This document shows, in pieces, positions 1 through 9,231 of a stretch of 64,000 nt of DNA (the stretch's first letter is position 1; each line of letters begins with the position of its first letter). Origin of the DNA: Mytilinidion resinicola. Its lineage: Eukaryota; Ascomycota; Dothideomycetes; Mytilinidiales; Mytilinidiaceae. Both the position numbers and the translations under genes were made by a program. The notes beneath the pieces were generated by a model that saw only the letters and a program-made list of their open reading frames with translations, had not been told where the DNA came from and did not search any database. The stretch lies in NCBI RefSeq assembly GCF_010093595.1, contig NW_022985450.1, positions 1,234,770-1,298,769 on the forward strand, in the 5' to 3' direction.

Positions 1-270
1 TCGCGCAGTGCTTCGTACAGTTCAGTCTTGCGTTGGGGTGCAATAGTCTTCAGAAGGTCAGGCAAAGATATCTCAGGCATAAGACGATGATACCATACAA
101 CAGAGTGTACTGTATATCTTGAGTTGAACACGAGGTTCCTATCTACGAGAACGAGTGTGCTTAAATACAAAAGACAACTCCTAAGAAATCTATGTGTTCG
201 AGCTGCTCACTACGAGCCGCTCGATCCGTCACGTAACCTCGTAGCTAGCCCGGGGAATCCAACACGCACC
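1..270. repeat. Dispersed repeat R1, copy 1 (left edge)
   Basis: This stretch closely matches 31586..31866 in the same orientation. Long shared blocks include the run around 120-195 (GAGTTGAACACGAGGTTCCT, then a block ending in AAGACAACTCCTAAGAAA) and the CCTCGTAGCTAGCC block near 235-255. It has no open frame. It is probably the end of a retroelement or an LTR, but no coding part of that element is visible next to either copy, so the class is not assigned. The left end lies outside the window. Confidence 0.7.
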
Positions 271-627
271 ATTAGCCTAGGCACGTGACTTGCCACGGTA
301 CAAGAAGGTACTTCTCTACCACAGCTTGAGCTGACAATGGTGTGGCCGGTGCGGGTCGGCCGTCCTCCCTGCTTGTGGTGGCAACATTCACTGCCAAGTC
401 TCTTTAATATTAGATATTAGTTGTAACTATGCTTACCGGGCGCAACCTATTCCACAGTTCACTAGCTCCGCCTGCTGCTATAAGTAGGAAATAGATTTAC
501 TAGGGTCTCTGCTAGCTCTATTTACTTCATGATCTCTTTTAGGATGCCCTGATAACGGTTACGAGAGTGCAATACAAATTGGAGTCTCTTTAAACTCCGA
601 TGTCCATGTTCTCTAGCTGCCACTGAT
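271..627. other. Intergenic DNA, one short repeat
   Basis: No gene is supported here. Positions 347-391 carry a roughly 45-bp sequence (GTGCGGGTCGGCCGTCCTCC and onward) that recurs at about 34045-34090, exactly at the 5' edge of a LINE fragment. It is therefore probably a piece of that repeat family. Confidence 0.5.
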
Positions 628-912
628 TCAGAGTCCTAACCGATGATTTTGCGTATGGATGTTGAGGGCCAAGAACCTGTTCTCGTAGCTGGTCCGATCC
701 GGGAAGAGTTCAAATATATCCTTCCACTCCATGGCCATGTTATTCCTGTACGTGAGTAGCCGCAAGTCGTCCGAATCCAACCACGGCACACGCGTTCGTT
801 GGCGGAAGCGCATATCGCCTCTGTTGAACCTCGGATCAGAGCCCATAGCATGAGGCTTGTATTCCGTTGTGTCTTCATCTGCGTCCTCGTCCTCGGCAGG
901 GCTAGATCTAGT
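628..912 (-). CDS. SANT/Myb-like short ORF, in frame behind GTP cyclohydrolase I
   Basis: An open frame starts directly after the GTP cyclohydrolase stop codon (915..913) and stays open to the stop at 628. It has an in-frame ATG at 846 (72 aa from there). The part from the ATG carries a Myb/SANT-like pattern: VPWLDSDDLRLLTYRN, then MEWKDIFELFPDRT, with the spaced aromatic residues and the W-x-x-I-x-x-x-F-P-x-R-T turn seen in fungal Myb-like domains. The segment before the ATG is acidic. I see no promoter or intron of its own. It could be a short independent gene, a relic, or a read-through extension of the neighbour. A similar SANT-like module begins the extra ORF of the Copia element at 52108..52812. 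Confidence 0.4.
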   Translation of the reverse strand, partial: TRSSPAEDEDADEDTTEYKPHAMGSDPRFNRGDMRFRQRTRVPWLDSDDLRLLTYRNNMAMEWKDIFELFPDRTSYENRFLALNIHTQNHRLGL

Positions 913-1802
913 TTACTTTCGGCTAATAAGATTCAGAAATTCTTCCCTCGTTTTAGCGGTCGACCGCAAGCGGCCGAGCATGCAACTAGTGGTGGTAATT
1001 GCTCCAGTCTTCTGCACCCCACGCATCACCATACAGAGATGGCTAGACTCTACAACGACGGAGACGCCTTGCGGCTGGAGCAATTCGGAGAGGCCCAGAG
1101 CGACCTGCTTTGTGAGCCGTTCCTGGACTTGAAGTCGACGCGAGAACATTTCGACTATCCTAACGATCTTAGAGAGACCAATTACTCGGCGGTTGGGGAT
1201 GTATCCGATATGCATCTAGCATTGTTAGCCTAAAATAGACTAGGAACGGGGTCGCTAATCATACCTTTCCAGAAAATGGCACGAGATGGTGCTCGCAAAG
1301 CGAAAAGAAGTCAATGTCTTTCACAATTACCATCTCATCATGGTCTTCGTGAAATATAGCGCCGTTCACGATGGCGCGCAGGTCGTCTTCGTAGCCCTTT
1401 GTGAAGAAGAGCATGGCCTTCGCATAGCGCTCTGGGGTATTAAGCAGGCCTTCTCGGTCGGGATCCTCGCCCACGCATTCCAGGATCGTCCTTACGGCGC
1501 CTGACAGCTTGGCCAGGCGTTCTTCCATTTCCTTCTCGGTCGCCTCCCTCCTCTGGAGTGTTCCTCGACCTCGGATCTGTTAGTCAGTCTGTAGTCTCAC
1601 GCCAGCAGATCTACCTACTTGGCCAACTCAAGCCATCAAAGTCGATTGTGGGGTGAGGGGTATAGGGGCTCTGTGCGCGGCTTGTAGCCAATGGTGTCCT
1701 CGTAGGACTACCCTCGTTGTACCCTTCCACGTCGATCTTGCTGTGTTCCATCTGATGTCTCTCACGGCCGTCGCTATCATCCATATGTGCGCTTGTGGAC
1801 AT
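913..1802 (-). CDS. GTP cyclohydrolase I (three exons)
   Basis: Converts GTP to 7,8-dihydroneopterin triphosphate, the entry step to folates, pterins and some deazapurines; cytosolic. Exons read 1802..1619, 1569..1265 and 1215..913. They join in frame (792 nt, 263 aa) across two ~50-nt introns, with GTAGGT and GTATGA donors and an AACAATGCTAG acceptor. Family hallmarks are all present: [40 protein letters not shown] (zinc Cys and His), [16 protein letters not shown] spanning exon junction 2, [26 protein letters not shown] (second zinc Cys) and the C-terminal AKTREEF. The N-terminal extension ending in DGLSWPS is typical of fungal forms. It shares a 239-bp promoter with the divergent four-domain gene. 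It may be the ordinary folate enzyme or a cluster-dedicated copy; the window cannot tell which. Confidence 0.93.
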
Positions 1803-2041
1803 AGCTGCAAAGGGTGTAGAAGGTTGGTGGTGGGGCTACCAGCTCGCTTGTAAACTACGTCAAGCATCTCTATGGCGTATGATACGGCGCATCCTAATTG
1901 GGTATAGCGCTGCTGCGCCGCAGAGCTGTCATGCCTTGCAGTCAACCCCTCTTTTCGCTGCTTCATCATTACTTGGACGGTTGTTGATCCTAATAAGGCC
2001 CACATCAGCCATCGTTGTCATCACAGCCATTCCCGACTGAA
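1803..2041. promoter_or_regulatory. Shared divergent promoter, GCH1 / four-domain enzyme
   Basis: This 239-bp gap separates the start codons of two divergently read genes, so both promoters and 5' leaders must lie here. No clear TATA box or named regulator site was recognised. The short distance suggests the two genes are co-expressed. Confidence 0.6.
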
Positions 2042-5000
2042 ATGGCCACACTCGACTCCCTAAAGCGGGCTCTTAGACAGACAGCCAAGACAACGGCGTC
2101 GTCCCCGAAGCAGCCTTTGTCCGACACACAGTACGGCGTCGGCTTCGATATCTTGGTACAGGACTCAGGATGTATGGCCTACCAAGACTTCATTATCCCT
2201 CAATTATCTCAGCTGCTAAGCCCTCTCTTCATCTCGCGTACCCATATCTCGGCACTAGAGATCGGACCCGGCCCAAAGAGCATACTTGGACATCTTCCCG
2301 CCCATCTGAGACGAAAGGTCAAGAGATACACTGCATTCGAGCCTAACGGTTTATTCGCTACAAGGTTGGAAGAATGGCTTTGCCCTACCTCCGAGATGAA
2401 GTCCCCGCTGCCTTGTCTGGACGGCCCGCCTGATATCCATCGAGTTCCATTCGTTCTGAAGGACACCATCGTGAACGGTAACAATACGGGTGATGACGAG
2501 GATGAATACGACATCATCCTATTCTGCCATAGCATGTATGGCATGAAGCCCAAACATAGGTTCATCGAACGGGCGCTGGAACTGCTTGTTGAGCGGCCAC
2601 AAGGCGGAATGGTAGCGGTTTTCCATCGTGACGGGGCCCTGCATCTCGACGGCTTGGTGTGCCATCGAACGGCTTCTTTCCCTTCCGGAGTCGTTCGCGT
2701 GGCAGATGACGATGAGGTACTAGACTGTTTTGCTCCTTTCATCGCGGGGTTCATCATACAAGACGTGGACGTGGACGAGGCTATCCGAATCGAGTGGCGT
2801 AAGGTGTGCCGCGCCTTGGGCCGTCGCGAGGAAGCTCACCCAGACCATCTCTTCTTCAGTTCACCGGAAGTCATGGCAGCCTTTACCCAACATGCGACCA
2901 CATTGCCGGAGCTGACGGCGCAGGTGCCATTGGGGAAGGACCAGGCAGTTAAAAACCGAGAAGCCCGCCTCTACCGCCCTGCCTCGATGATTAGGCCAAC
3001 AGAGGTCCGACACGTCCAGCAGTGCGTTCGATGGGCTCTAAAGCACGGGGTCGGCCTTACCGTCATTGGTGGGGGTCACAGCGGCCACTGTCTACGGCCC
3101 AACGTTGTCTCGGTCGACATGGGCGCCTTTGACAAAGTACATATTCTTACAGCGGGGGACGATGGAGGAGATGCCGGGTCCGATTCCGGTTCCGATTCTA
3201 GTTCCTTCGTCGTCGCCGAGGCGGGCTGCAAGACGGGGGATATCGTTCGCAAGGCCATGGCGGCGGGCGTGACAGTACCGCTAGGGGCTCGCCCAAGCGT
3301 AGGTGCGGGGCTGTGGCTACAAGGCGGCATCGGGCACCTAGCTAGGTTGCACGGGCTCGCATGCGACGCCATCGTCGGTGTCGTTATGGTCAGCGTCGAA
3401 ACTGGCCAGGTCCTCTGCGTCGGCCATGTACCAAGCCAACACCGGCCGGCCGATGCTGTTCGCCCAGCAAACGAACCCGATCTTTTATGGGCGATAAAAG
3501 GCGCCGGGACTAATTTTGGCATCGTGGTCAGCGCGACTTTCAAGGCTTACACGGCTCCGACCTACTTGACTCGAAACTGGGTCTTCCCGCTGAGTGACAA
3601 CCTCGAGGCACGGCTCAGGCTCAGCGACTTTGATAAACTCGTCGCCAGGAAGCTCCTCCGGAACTGTTCTGCAGACGCGTATCTGTACTGGGACGCCGGC
3701 CGGCTGCATCTTGGCGTGACTATAATTGAATCTTCCACGAGTAGGTCCACTTTTGAAACATTCACGCCCACACCCGTAGGTGCAACTTTGGGGCCGGAAG
3801 ACGCTTTCAAGGCCGTGGACGCCGTCGGTTTGTTCGAGACGGAGATGTACGTCTCCGGAATGCACGGCGGGCACGGTGGCGGCAAGACGTCCTCGTTCAA
3901 GCGATGTTTGTTCCTAAAAAGCATCGGAGAAGCGAACGTCGTCGACCGGTTGGTAGTGGCCGTTAAGACTCGTCCCTCGCCACTCTGTTATCTCCATTTG
4001 CTGCAAGGTGGTGGAGCGGTGGGCGACGTTGCGGCTGATGCCACTGCTTTCGGCTGTCGAGACTGGGAGTTTGCCTGCGTGATAACTGGTGTCTGGGACC
4101 GCGCCCAAGATGGCACCGAAGCCGCGCGATCTGCCGTGCGATGGGTTTACAAAGTCGCTGAGGAACTGTTGTCCTTAAGTAGCGGAGCTTACGGCGCCGA
4201 CCTCGGGCCGGACCCCAGAGACGCGACGCTGGCGGCCAAGGCTTTTGGACCGAACCGACCACGCCTGGCCCGTCTCAAATACAGCTTGGACCCGCGCAAT
4301 GTGTTGGCTTACGCCTGTCCGCTCCCGAAAGCGTTGATGGAGCAGAAGGTTGTCATTCTTGTCACGGGCGAAAGCTGCGCCGGCAAGGACTATTGTGCCA
4401 ACGTCTGGGTCTCCGTTTTCCCTAAATGCACCCACAAGAGACTCACGGCGCGGACAGTCAGCATTAGCGATGCGACTAAGCGAGAATACGCGGCGACTAC
4501 CGGTGCCGACCTAGACCGCCTTCTTGAAGACCGTGCCTACAAGGAGCAACACCGGCCGGCGCTGACGAGATTTTTTCAGGAACAGGTGCGGCAACAACCT
4601 CGACTGCCAGAGCAGCATTTTCTAGATGCTGTGTACGGCGCCGTAGATGTGGACGTGCTGCTAATCACCGGTATGAGAGACGAGGCGCCTGTCGCAGCGT
4701 TGTCGCATTTGGTGCCAGACACCAAGCTACTTGAAGTTCACGTCCAAGCTAGTAAACAGACACGGCAGACTCGCCGAGGGTGCCACGGCAGTGACGATAA
4801 TGGTAACAATAAGGACAGCAGCAATAACAGGTCGAATTTGACAGCCTTGGACTACCGCCCCAGTCTCGCCTTCGCCAATGACACGGCGGGAAACGAAGCG
4901 GCAGAAAGGTTTGCCGAACAGCACCTGCTTCCTTTCTTTCACGAGGACCTGCAGCGACTAGCCAATATGGTGCGTCCGATACCCAACTTTCCACGCCCAG

Positions 5001-5527
5001 ATATCGAGTTTCGCCACGTGCTCGGCATCTCCCAGCAGCCGGGTGGGCTGGCCCTGTGCACGTCTCTGCTGGAAACCCACTTCATCGGTGACTGGGCCAA
5101 AGTCGATGCGGTGGCGTGTTGCGAGATTGGTGGCTTTGTCTATGCGTCGGCGTTGGCCTCGCAGGTCGATGTGCCCTTAGTGCTAATTCGTGAAGCTGGC
5201 AAGCTCCCCCCACCCACCGTTTCTGTTATCAAGCCCCCCTCGCATATCTCGTCCTTGGCATCCAATAGTACGAAAGAGAAGCGGATTGAGATGGAGCGGG
5301 ATGTAGTCCCCAGGGGCGCGTCAGTGGTGGTGGTGGACGATGTGCTTTCCACGGGGGAGACGCTATGTGCGGTCCTACAGCTATTATGTAAAGCTGGCAT
5401 CAGCGCCGAGGATATTAGCATCATGGCCGTGGCCGAATTTCCAGTTCACCGTGGCCGAGAGCTGTTGCACCGACGTGGGTTTGGCAGAATTAATATTCAA
5501 AGCCTTCTGGTCTTTGGCGGTGCTTAG
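2042..5527 (+). CDS. Four-domain fusion: methyltransferase / FAD oxidase / P-loop kinase / APRT-like PRTase
   Basis: An uninterrupted 1161-aa frame. I use the ATG at 2042; an upstream in-frame TTG at 2015 is not a plausible eukaryotic start. Residues ~35-290 look like a SAM-dependent N-methyltransferase (LEIGPGPKS at ~72, DIILFCHSMYGM at ~155). Residues ~305-765 form a BBE-type FAD oxidoreductase: IGGGHSGHC (~342), GARPSVGAGLWLQGGIGHL (~415), GAGTNFGIVV (~487) and the BBE tail NRPRLARLKYSLDPRN (~738). Residues ~766-950 begin with a P-loop, VTGESCAGKD, and resemble animal-type phosphomevalonate kinase (YKEQHRPALTRFF, LLITGMRDE). Residues ~960-1161 are APRT-like: REAGKLP and the PRPP loop VVVVDDVLSTGETL (~1096). 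The combination implies methylation, oxidation, phosphorylation and phosphoribosylation of one scaffold; the substrate is unknown. Its divergent neighbour is GTP cyclohydrolase I. Confidence 0.85.
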   Translation: MATLDSLKRALRQTAKTTASSPKQPLSDTQYGVGFDILVQDSGCMAYQDFIIPQLSQLLSPLFISRTHISALEIGPGPKSILGHLPAHLRRKVKRYTAFEPNGLFATRLEEWLCPTSEMKSPLPCLDGPPDIHRVPFVLKDTIVNGNNTGDDEDEYDIILFCHSMYGMKPKHRFIERALELLVERPQGGMVAVFHRDGALHLDGLVCHRTASFPSGVVRVADDDEVLDCFAPFIAGFIIQDVDVDEAIRIEWRKVCRALGRREEAHPDHLFFSSPEVMAAFTQHATTLPELTAQVPLGKDQAVKNREARLYRPASMIRPTEVRHVQQCVRWALKHGVGLTVIGGGHSGHCLRPNVVSVDMGAFDKVHILTAGDDGGDAGSDSGSDSSSFVVAEAGCKTGDIVRKAMAAGVTVPLGARPSVGAGLWLQGGIGHLARLHGLACDAIVGVVMVSVETGQVLCVGHVPSQHRPADAVRPANEPDLLWAIKGAGTNFGIVVSATFKAYTAPTYLTRNWVFPLSDNLEARLRLSDFDKLVARKLLRNCSADAYLYWDAGRLHLGVTIIESSTSRSTFETFTPTPVGATLGPEDAFKAVDAVGLFETEMYVSGMHGGHGGGKTSSFKRCLFLKSIGEANVVDRLVVAVKTRPSPLCYLHLLQGGGAVGDVAADATAFGCRDWEFACVITGVWDRAQDGTEAARSAVRWVYKVAEELLSLSSGAYGADLGPDPRDATLAAKAFGPNRPRLARLKYSLDPRNVLAYACPLPKALMEQKVVILVTGESCAGKDYCANVWVSVFPKCTHKRLTARTVSISDATKREYAATTGADLDRLLEDRAYKEQHRPALTRFFQEQVRQQPRLPEQHFLDAVYGAVDVDVLLITGMRDEAPVAALSHLVPDTKLLEVHVQASKQTRQTRRGCHGSDDNGNNKDSSNNRSNLTALDYRPSLAFANDTAGNEAAERFAEQHLLPFFHEDLQRLANMVRPIPNFPRPDIEFRHVLGISQQPGGLALCTSLLETHFIGDWAKVDAVACCEIGGFVYASALASQVDVPLVLIREAGKLPPPTVSVIKPPSHISSLASNSTKEKRIEMERDVVPRGASVVVVDDVLSTGETLCAVLQLLCKAGISAEDISIMAVAEFPVHRGRELLHRRGFGRINIQSLLVFGGA

Positions 5528-6426
5528 GAAAGGAAGAAGGAAGGAAAGGATATTGAAATCTTAGATTTGTGATAAGGATAACTAGCTTGTGATAACTATG
5601 TGTGATTTGGGCGACTTCGAACTTCTGCCCTATCGCTTATCTTAGTGGGCGGGATTCATATGCAAATAAGAAGCAGATATCTATAGCTCTAAGTGTCTTC
5701 ACGCTCCTACTTTAATTAATCTCGCAGTCACGACCAGGGTTGAGGAGTGGGCCGCCAAGGGCCGGTCCAAGACCAACGGAACACAGAAGGATTGGACGAA
5801 GATGAAGAACATTGGGCTGCGAGTCCAGGATCACATACATGATTAGTGGGAGTAGTTTCAGCACGGCGGGTTTTTCGCCATGCGGGGAGGGCTTGCCAGC
5901 TTGACGTTCCGCTTAGCGCCAACAGGGGGGGGGGCGCTTGTGCCACCCCACCAAAACCTGAACATCAACAACATCATTACAATACGCTCCTACGTGCTAG
6001 AAAGCTTCAAATAATTATAATACGTTATCAACAACCTTAAAAGTAATGTATAATACTCTCTACAAGGTAATATAGCCTTAGTTTTCAACGTGCGCACCCC
6101 AAAAATAGCCAGGAATCATAGAGTAAGTTGACCTCGTTATGAACGAGCTGTTTTCTTAAGTTATCACGGTCGCAAATCAGTATTACATCTCTTATCACTC
6201 TTATGAAGTCATTTCCATCAAGATATCAAGTAGAGGATTGTATTAGGCACCTTCAAGAGGTCTCCTTTTACAGTCGCATGCCCGTAGGCCTTCTCATTTA
6301 GGATGAGGAATAAAAAATTAAGAAATCAAAGAATTCTACAGAAGTCTTACCGTCTAAGACGAGCTTAAATCACACCAGATACCCCCATGGGTCCATCTTC
6401 GTTCTAGACGAAGCAGCTAGCAGCAG
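5528..6426. other. Intergenic DNA with one relic repeat end
   Basis: No gene is supported. Positions ~5845-5893 match 43797-43851: a GTAGTTTCAGCACGGCGGG block followed by TTTTTCGCCATGCGGGGAGG. They carry the same terminal motif as the X repeats (see 38990..39427). The remainder is AT-rich and unremarkable. Confidence 0.5.
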
Positions 6427-7180
6427 CTAGATCTCATCAGTCTCAATACCAGCATCAGGTCCATGAGCCTGGATGTCCCGCTGCACTTCAGTGATGCGCA
6501 CGTTCCGATCAATCAACTATTACATACATAGTTAGCTTCGTCAATAACAAGAAATAGGGAAGACATACAGCATTTGGTGCGCGTGAGATACCAATCAGGC
6601 CGTCCAACAGCATATAGTTAGAAGGCCCTACGAACATGGAAGGCCATCACCTAAGAGACATTCGCTAGAGACGAAGCAAGAATACAGAATACAGAATACT
6701 GGAAGAAACTTTTACCGGAGGCTCCGAGGTACCAGGAAGAGGATCAGCCGGCCAGATATCCTTAGCTACAAGGTACTCCTTCACTATAGCCTCCTCCCAG
6801 GCGCAACTACAAGGAACAAGGTCAATTGGATCAAGACCAATAGGGAGCATGGTCAGATCAAGCACAGTACCAGGACCACGAGGCATGCCTGGCATAGCCT
6901 CCCGGCCACGGAAGCACTTGTAGCACTTTGGAACGCCATTTATCTGGCGCCAAAGCCGGGCTCGAATCTCCTCAATGCCAGTCGGGTTCTGAGGACGGGC
7001 AGAGCGATCCCAACGAGCAGTGTACCTGGCAATAGCCCTAGAAGATCGTTAGCAACGAAGCCAAAGGAAGGGAGGCAAGAGAACTTACTGTCGCTCGGCA
7101 GCCGTGGTCTGCGGGTTGGCGAGGACCCGGTTGCGGCGGGTTGTGATGTGCTGGTGGTAAGGAATGACATTGGGAGGCAT
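6427..7180 (-). CDS. Small unrecognised spliced gene
   Basis: I do not recognise this protein. An ATG at 7180 opens a 92-nt exon (7180..7089). A 51-nt intron with GTAAGT donor, GCTAAC branch and TAG acceptor (7088..7038) follows, and then an exon from 7037 that stays open to about 6716. That exon reads WDRSARPQNPTGIEEIRARL, then VPKCYKCFRGREAMPGMPRG and IDLVPCSCAWEEAIVKEYL. The CxxC and CSC cysteines could bind metal. Two further exons probably follow, containing NYMLLDGLIGISRAPNA and IDRNVRITEVQRDI and ending in a TAG at 6427. Their 5' junction is ambiguous: one donor (GTACCT near 6730) gives an in-frame join. Predicted product ~165 aa. It could be a transposon-associated gene. Confidence 0.5.
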
Positions 7181-7424
7181 TGTTGATGACGAAGACGGAG
7201 GGGAAGAGAGAGATTGAGTGATGATTGAGTGAAGAGCTCGGTTGTTGTTGACGAGCCAAAGAGATAGAAGGTTGATAAAGAAGGTTAATGAAGAATGATG
7301 GAGGAATAAAGCTCTGAGCCGGCGGAGGACTACTCTTTATACCCCGTTATCAACAAGCGCATACCACGCCTGTTGACGAGGCCTGTTAATAAGCGGTGCG
7401 ACACCAGGTATTATCACATGTTTA
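7181..7424. promoter_or_regulatory. Presumed promoter of the small spliced gene
   Basis: Upstream of the ATG at 7180 there is a purine-rich leader. No recognisable core promoter element was found, so the assignment rests on position only. Confidence 0.3.
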
Positions 7425-8062
7425 CAAAGAGCAGGCCAACATACGTTGGTAACGAGCCTCCTGATAGCCTCCTAACCATGCCGATTTGCAGAGAGCACGG
7501 CACTTGACAGAGAGCACACTGCTCTATGAGCTTACGATGCCAATACACGTCGCCAACGAGCCTTCTGACCATGTCGATTAATGGAGAGCACAGCACTTTA
7601 CAGAGAGCACATGCTCTACAAGCTTATCTACGTTGCTAACGAGCCGCTCACAAGCCCTCATAACCACGGCACATCACGGAGAGCAAGGGATCTATCACCC
7701 CCCACCTGCACAGACGCAATCATACAGCAGCACGCGTTGGCAACGAGCCTCATGATCGCGGCACAACACGGAGAACAAGAGATCTATCACACCCACCCAC
7801 ACAGACGCAGTCATACAACAGCGCGCGTTGGCAACGAGCCTCATGATCGCGGCATAACACGGGGAACAAGAGATCTATCACCCCCCACTTGCACAGACGC
7901 AGTCATACAGCAGCACGCGTTGGCAACAACCTTATAATCGCGGCACATTATAGAGAACAAGATAGATCTATTACCCCCCAACCCACACAGACGCAGTCAT
8001 ACAGCAGCACGCGTTGGCGACGAGCCTCGTGATCGCAGCATACCATAGAGAACGAGCCAGTA
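7425..8062. repeat. Minisatellite, ~92-bp unit
   Basis: Four well-conserved units begin near 7709, 7799, 7891 and 7985, each with CACAGACGCAGTCATACAGC and then a GCGTTGGCAACGAGCCTCAT block. Spacing is 90, 92 and 94 bp. Two to three more degenerate units precede them (about 7430-7700). Open frames across it arise from the repeat and are not genes. Confidence 0.85.
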
Positions 8063-8300
8063 AGCTTCCAGGAACCATTAGGGACGCTGAGGGACTGCTA
8101 GTGGCTACTAGGGAGCACGTAAAGGACACCGAGAACACTAGGGGACTGCTAGGGAGCACCTTAAGGATGCTGAGGACGCTAAGGGACTGCTAGGGAGCAT
8201 GGTAAGATCATATTAAGAGCGCTGAGAGACTGCTAGGGAGCATGATGAGATTAGTAAAGAACTGCTAGAGATCACGTTAAGAACACTAAGGGGCTAATAT
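8063..8300. repeat. Short tandem repeat, GACTGCTAGGGAGCA core
   Basis: The core GACTGCTAGGGAGCA(C/T) recurs at about 8092, 8147, 8186 and 8229 with irregular 40-55 bp spacing and intervening TTAAGGACGCTGAG-like segments. No coding potential. Confidence 0.7.
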
Positions 8301-8640
8301 AGAGGTGCTGGGGGATTGAGGATGTTGAAGTTAGTATATAGATGCTTTTAAGAATGTATAGATGCTCGTTAAGAACGAGGCATTTAGAAAGGCTATATAT
8401 AGTGCTATGCCTTCGTTCCTAATGTAGTAGGGCTATATGCGAATTAAAAAGGATGTATATGAATCGGAAAGGCTGCGTGTAAGTACTATGCCTTCGTTCC
8501 TAATATAGTAGAGCTGCATGTAAAATAGAGAGGCTATGTAAAATGGACAAGCTATATAGCCTAGCCTACGGCCTCAAAAGCGGCGTGCCTTCGTTCCTAA
8601 CGCAGCAATGCGTTAAGAACGAAGGCATAGGACTATGCGC
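8301..8640. repeat. Repeated ATGCCTTCGTTCCTAA blocks ending in a hairpin
   Basis: The block TATGCCTTCGTTCCTAAT occurs near 8407 and 8487. A third copy at 8586..8604 pairs with 8609..8627: 19-bp arms (TGCCTTCGTTCCTAACGCA) with one mismatch around a 4-nt loop. The hairpin could form in DNA or RNA; no function is assigned. Confidence 0.7.
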
Positions 8641-9131
8641 AGTCGCAAGTCTTATTACATGCATAACATCCTCGTTCACGACGAAAGTTTAGGTTCATAA
8701 AGTCCTGCCGCTTATGAGTTGGCCTATCATTCCAACTAATAAGATACTTCACAATCGTTATAGACGAGAAGTTCTCTAACCAACCACCCAATCACAGATC
8801 TTTCTCAAGTCCCAGCGCCGCTCGCTGGAGAGCCACTGGCAGCCTCCGCGACGAAAGGAATGGCCAGAGAAAGCGCTTGGGTCGTAGCCAATATCAAGAA
8901 GGTGGTTTCGAAAGTTGGAGATGAACTGAGTAGATGTCTATCGTTGATGCACGTTACTCCGACTGTTAACACCATAATTACGGCGCTGATGCACGGTGGA
9001 GAACTTATGGCTCTTGATGTCATATACACTCTTCTCACGTGACGCCAAATTCGCCATTTGCGATCTCTTGGAGATCGCAAAGTGCCTATGATGAGTCATC
9101 ACGCAAGCAGCGGACCACCTCCAATTCGCAC
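8641..9131. other. Intergenic DNA with a short palindrome
   Basis: No gene is supported. At 9058..9080 there is a perfect palindrome with 10-bp arms (TTGCGATCTC and its complement) around TTG. Confidence 0.4.
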
Positions 9132-9231
9132 GTTCCTCCAGTTCATACGATCCTCCAGTTCACACGACCCTCCAGTTCACACGACCCTCCAGTTCACACG
9201 ATCCTCCAGTTCACACGATCCCCTAGTTCAT
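9132..9231. repeat. 18-bp tandem repeat, about six units
   Basis: The unit CCTCCAGTTCACACGATC repeats with minor variants (cac/cat, gacc/gatc) across 9132..9231. It abuts the stop codon of the deaminase-like gene at 9228..9230, so it may lie in that gene's 3' UTR. Confidence 0.85.

Noticed and set aside
1628..2005. 125-codon minus-strand frame overlapping GCH1 exon 1
   Set aside because: It is an out-of-frame shadow; exon 1 with DGLSWPS in the other frame matches fungal GTP cyclohydrolase I.
2015..2041. Upstream TTG start for the four-domain fusion (and TTG 19264, GTG 42342, GTG 54603 for other genes)
   Set aside because: Eukaryotic starts should be ATG; good ATGs lie 24-192 nt downstream at the family-typical N-termini.
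9132..9231. CRISPR-like array
   Set aside because: The 18-bp units are directly tandem without spacers, and the genome is eukaryotic.
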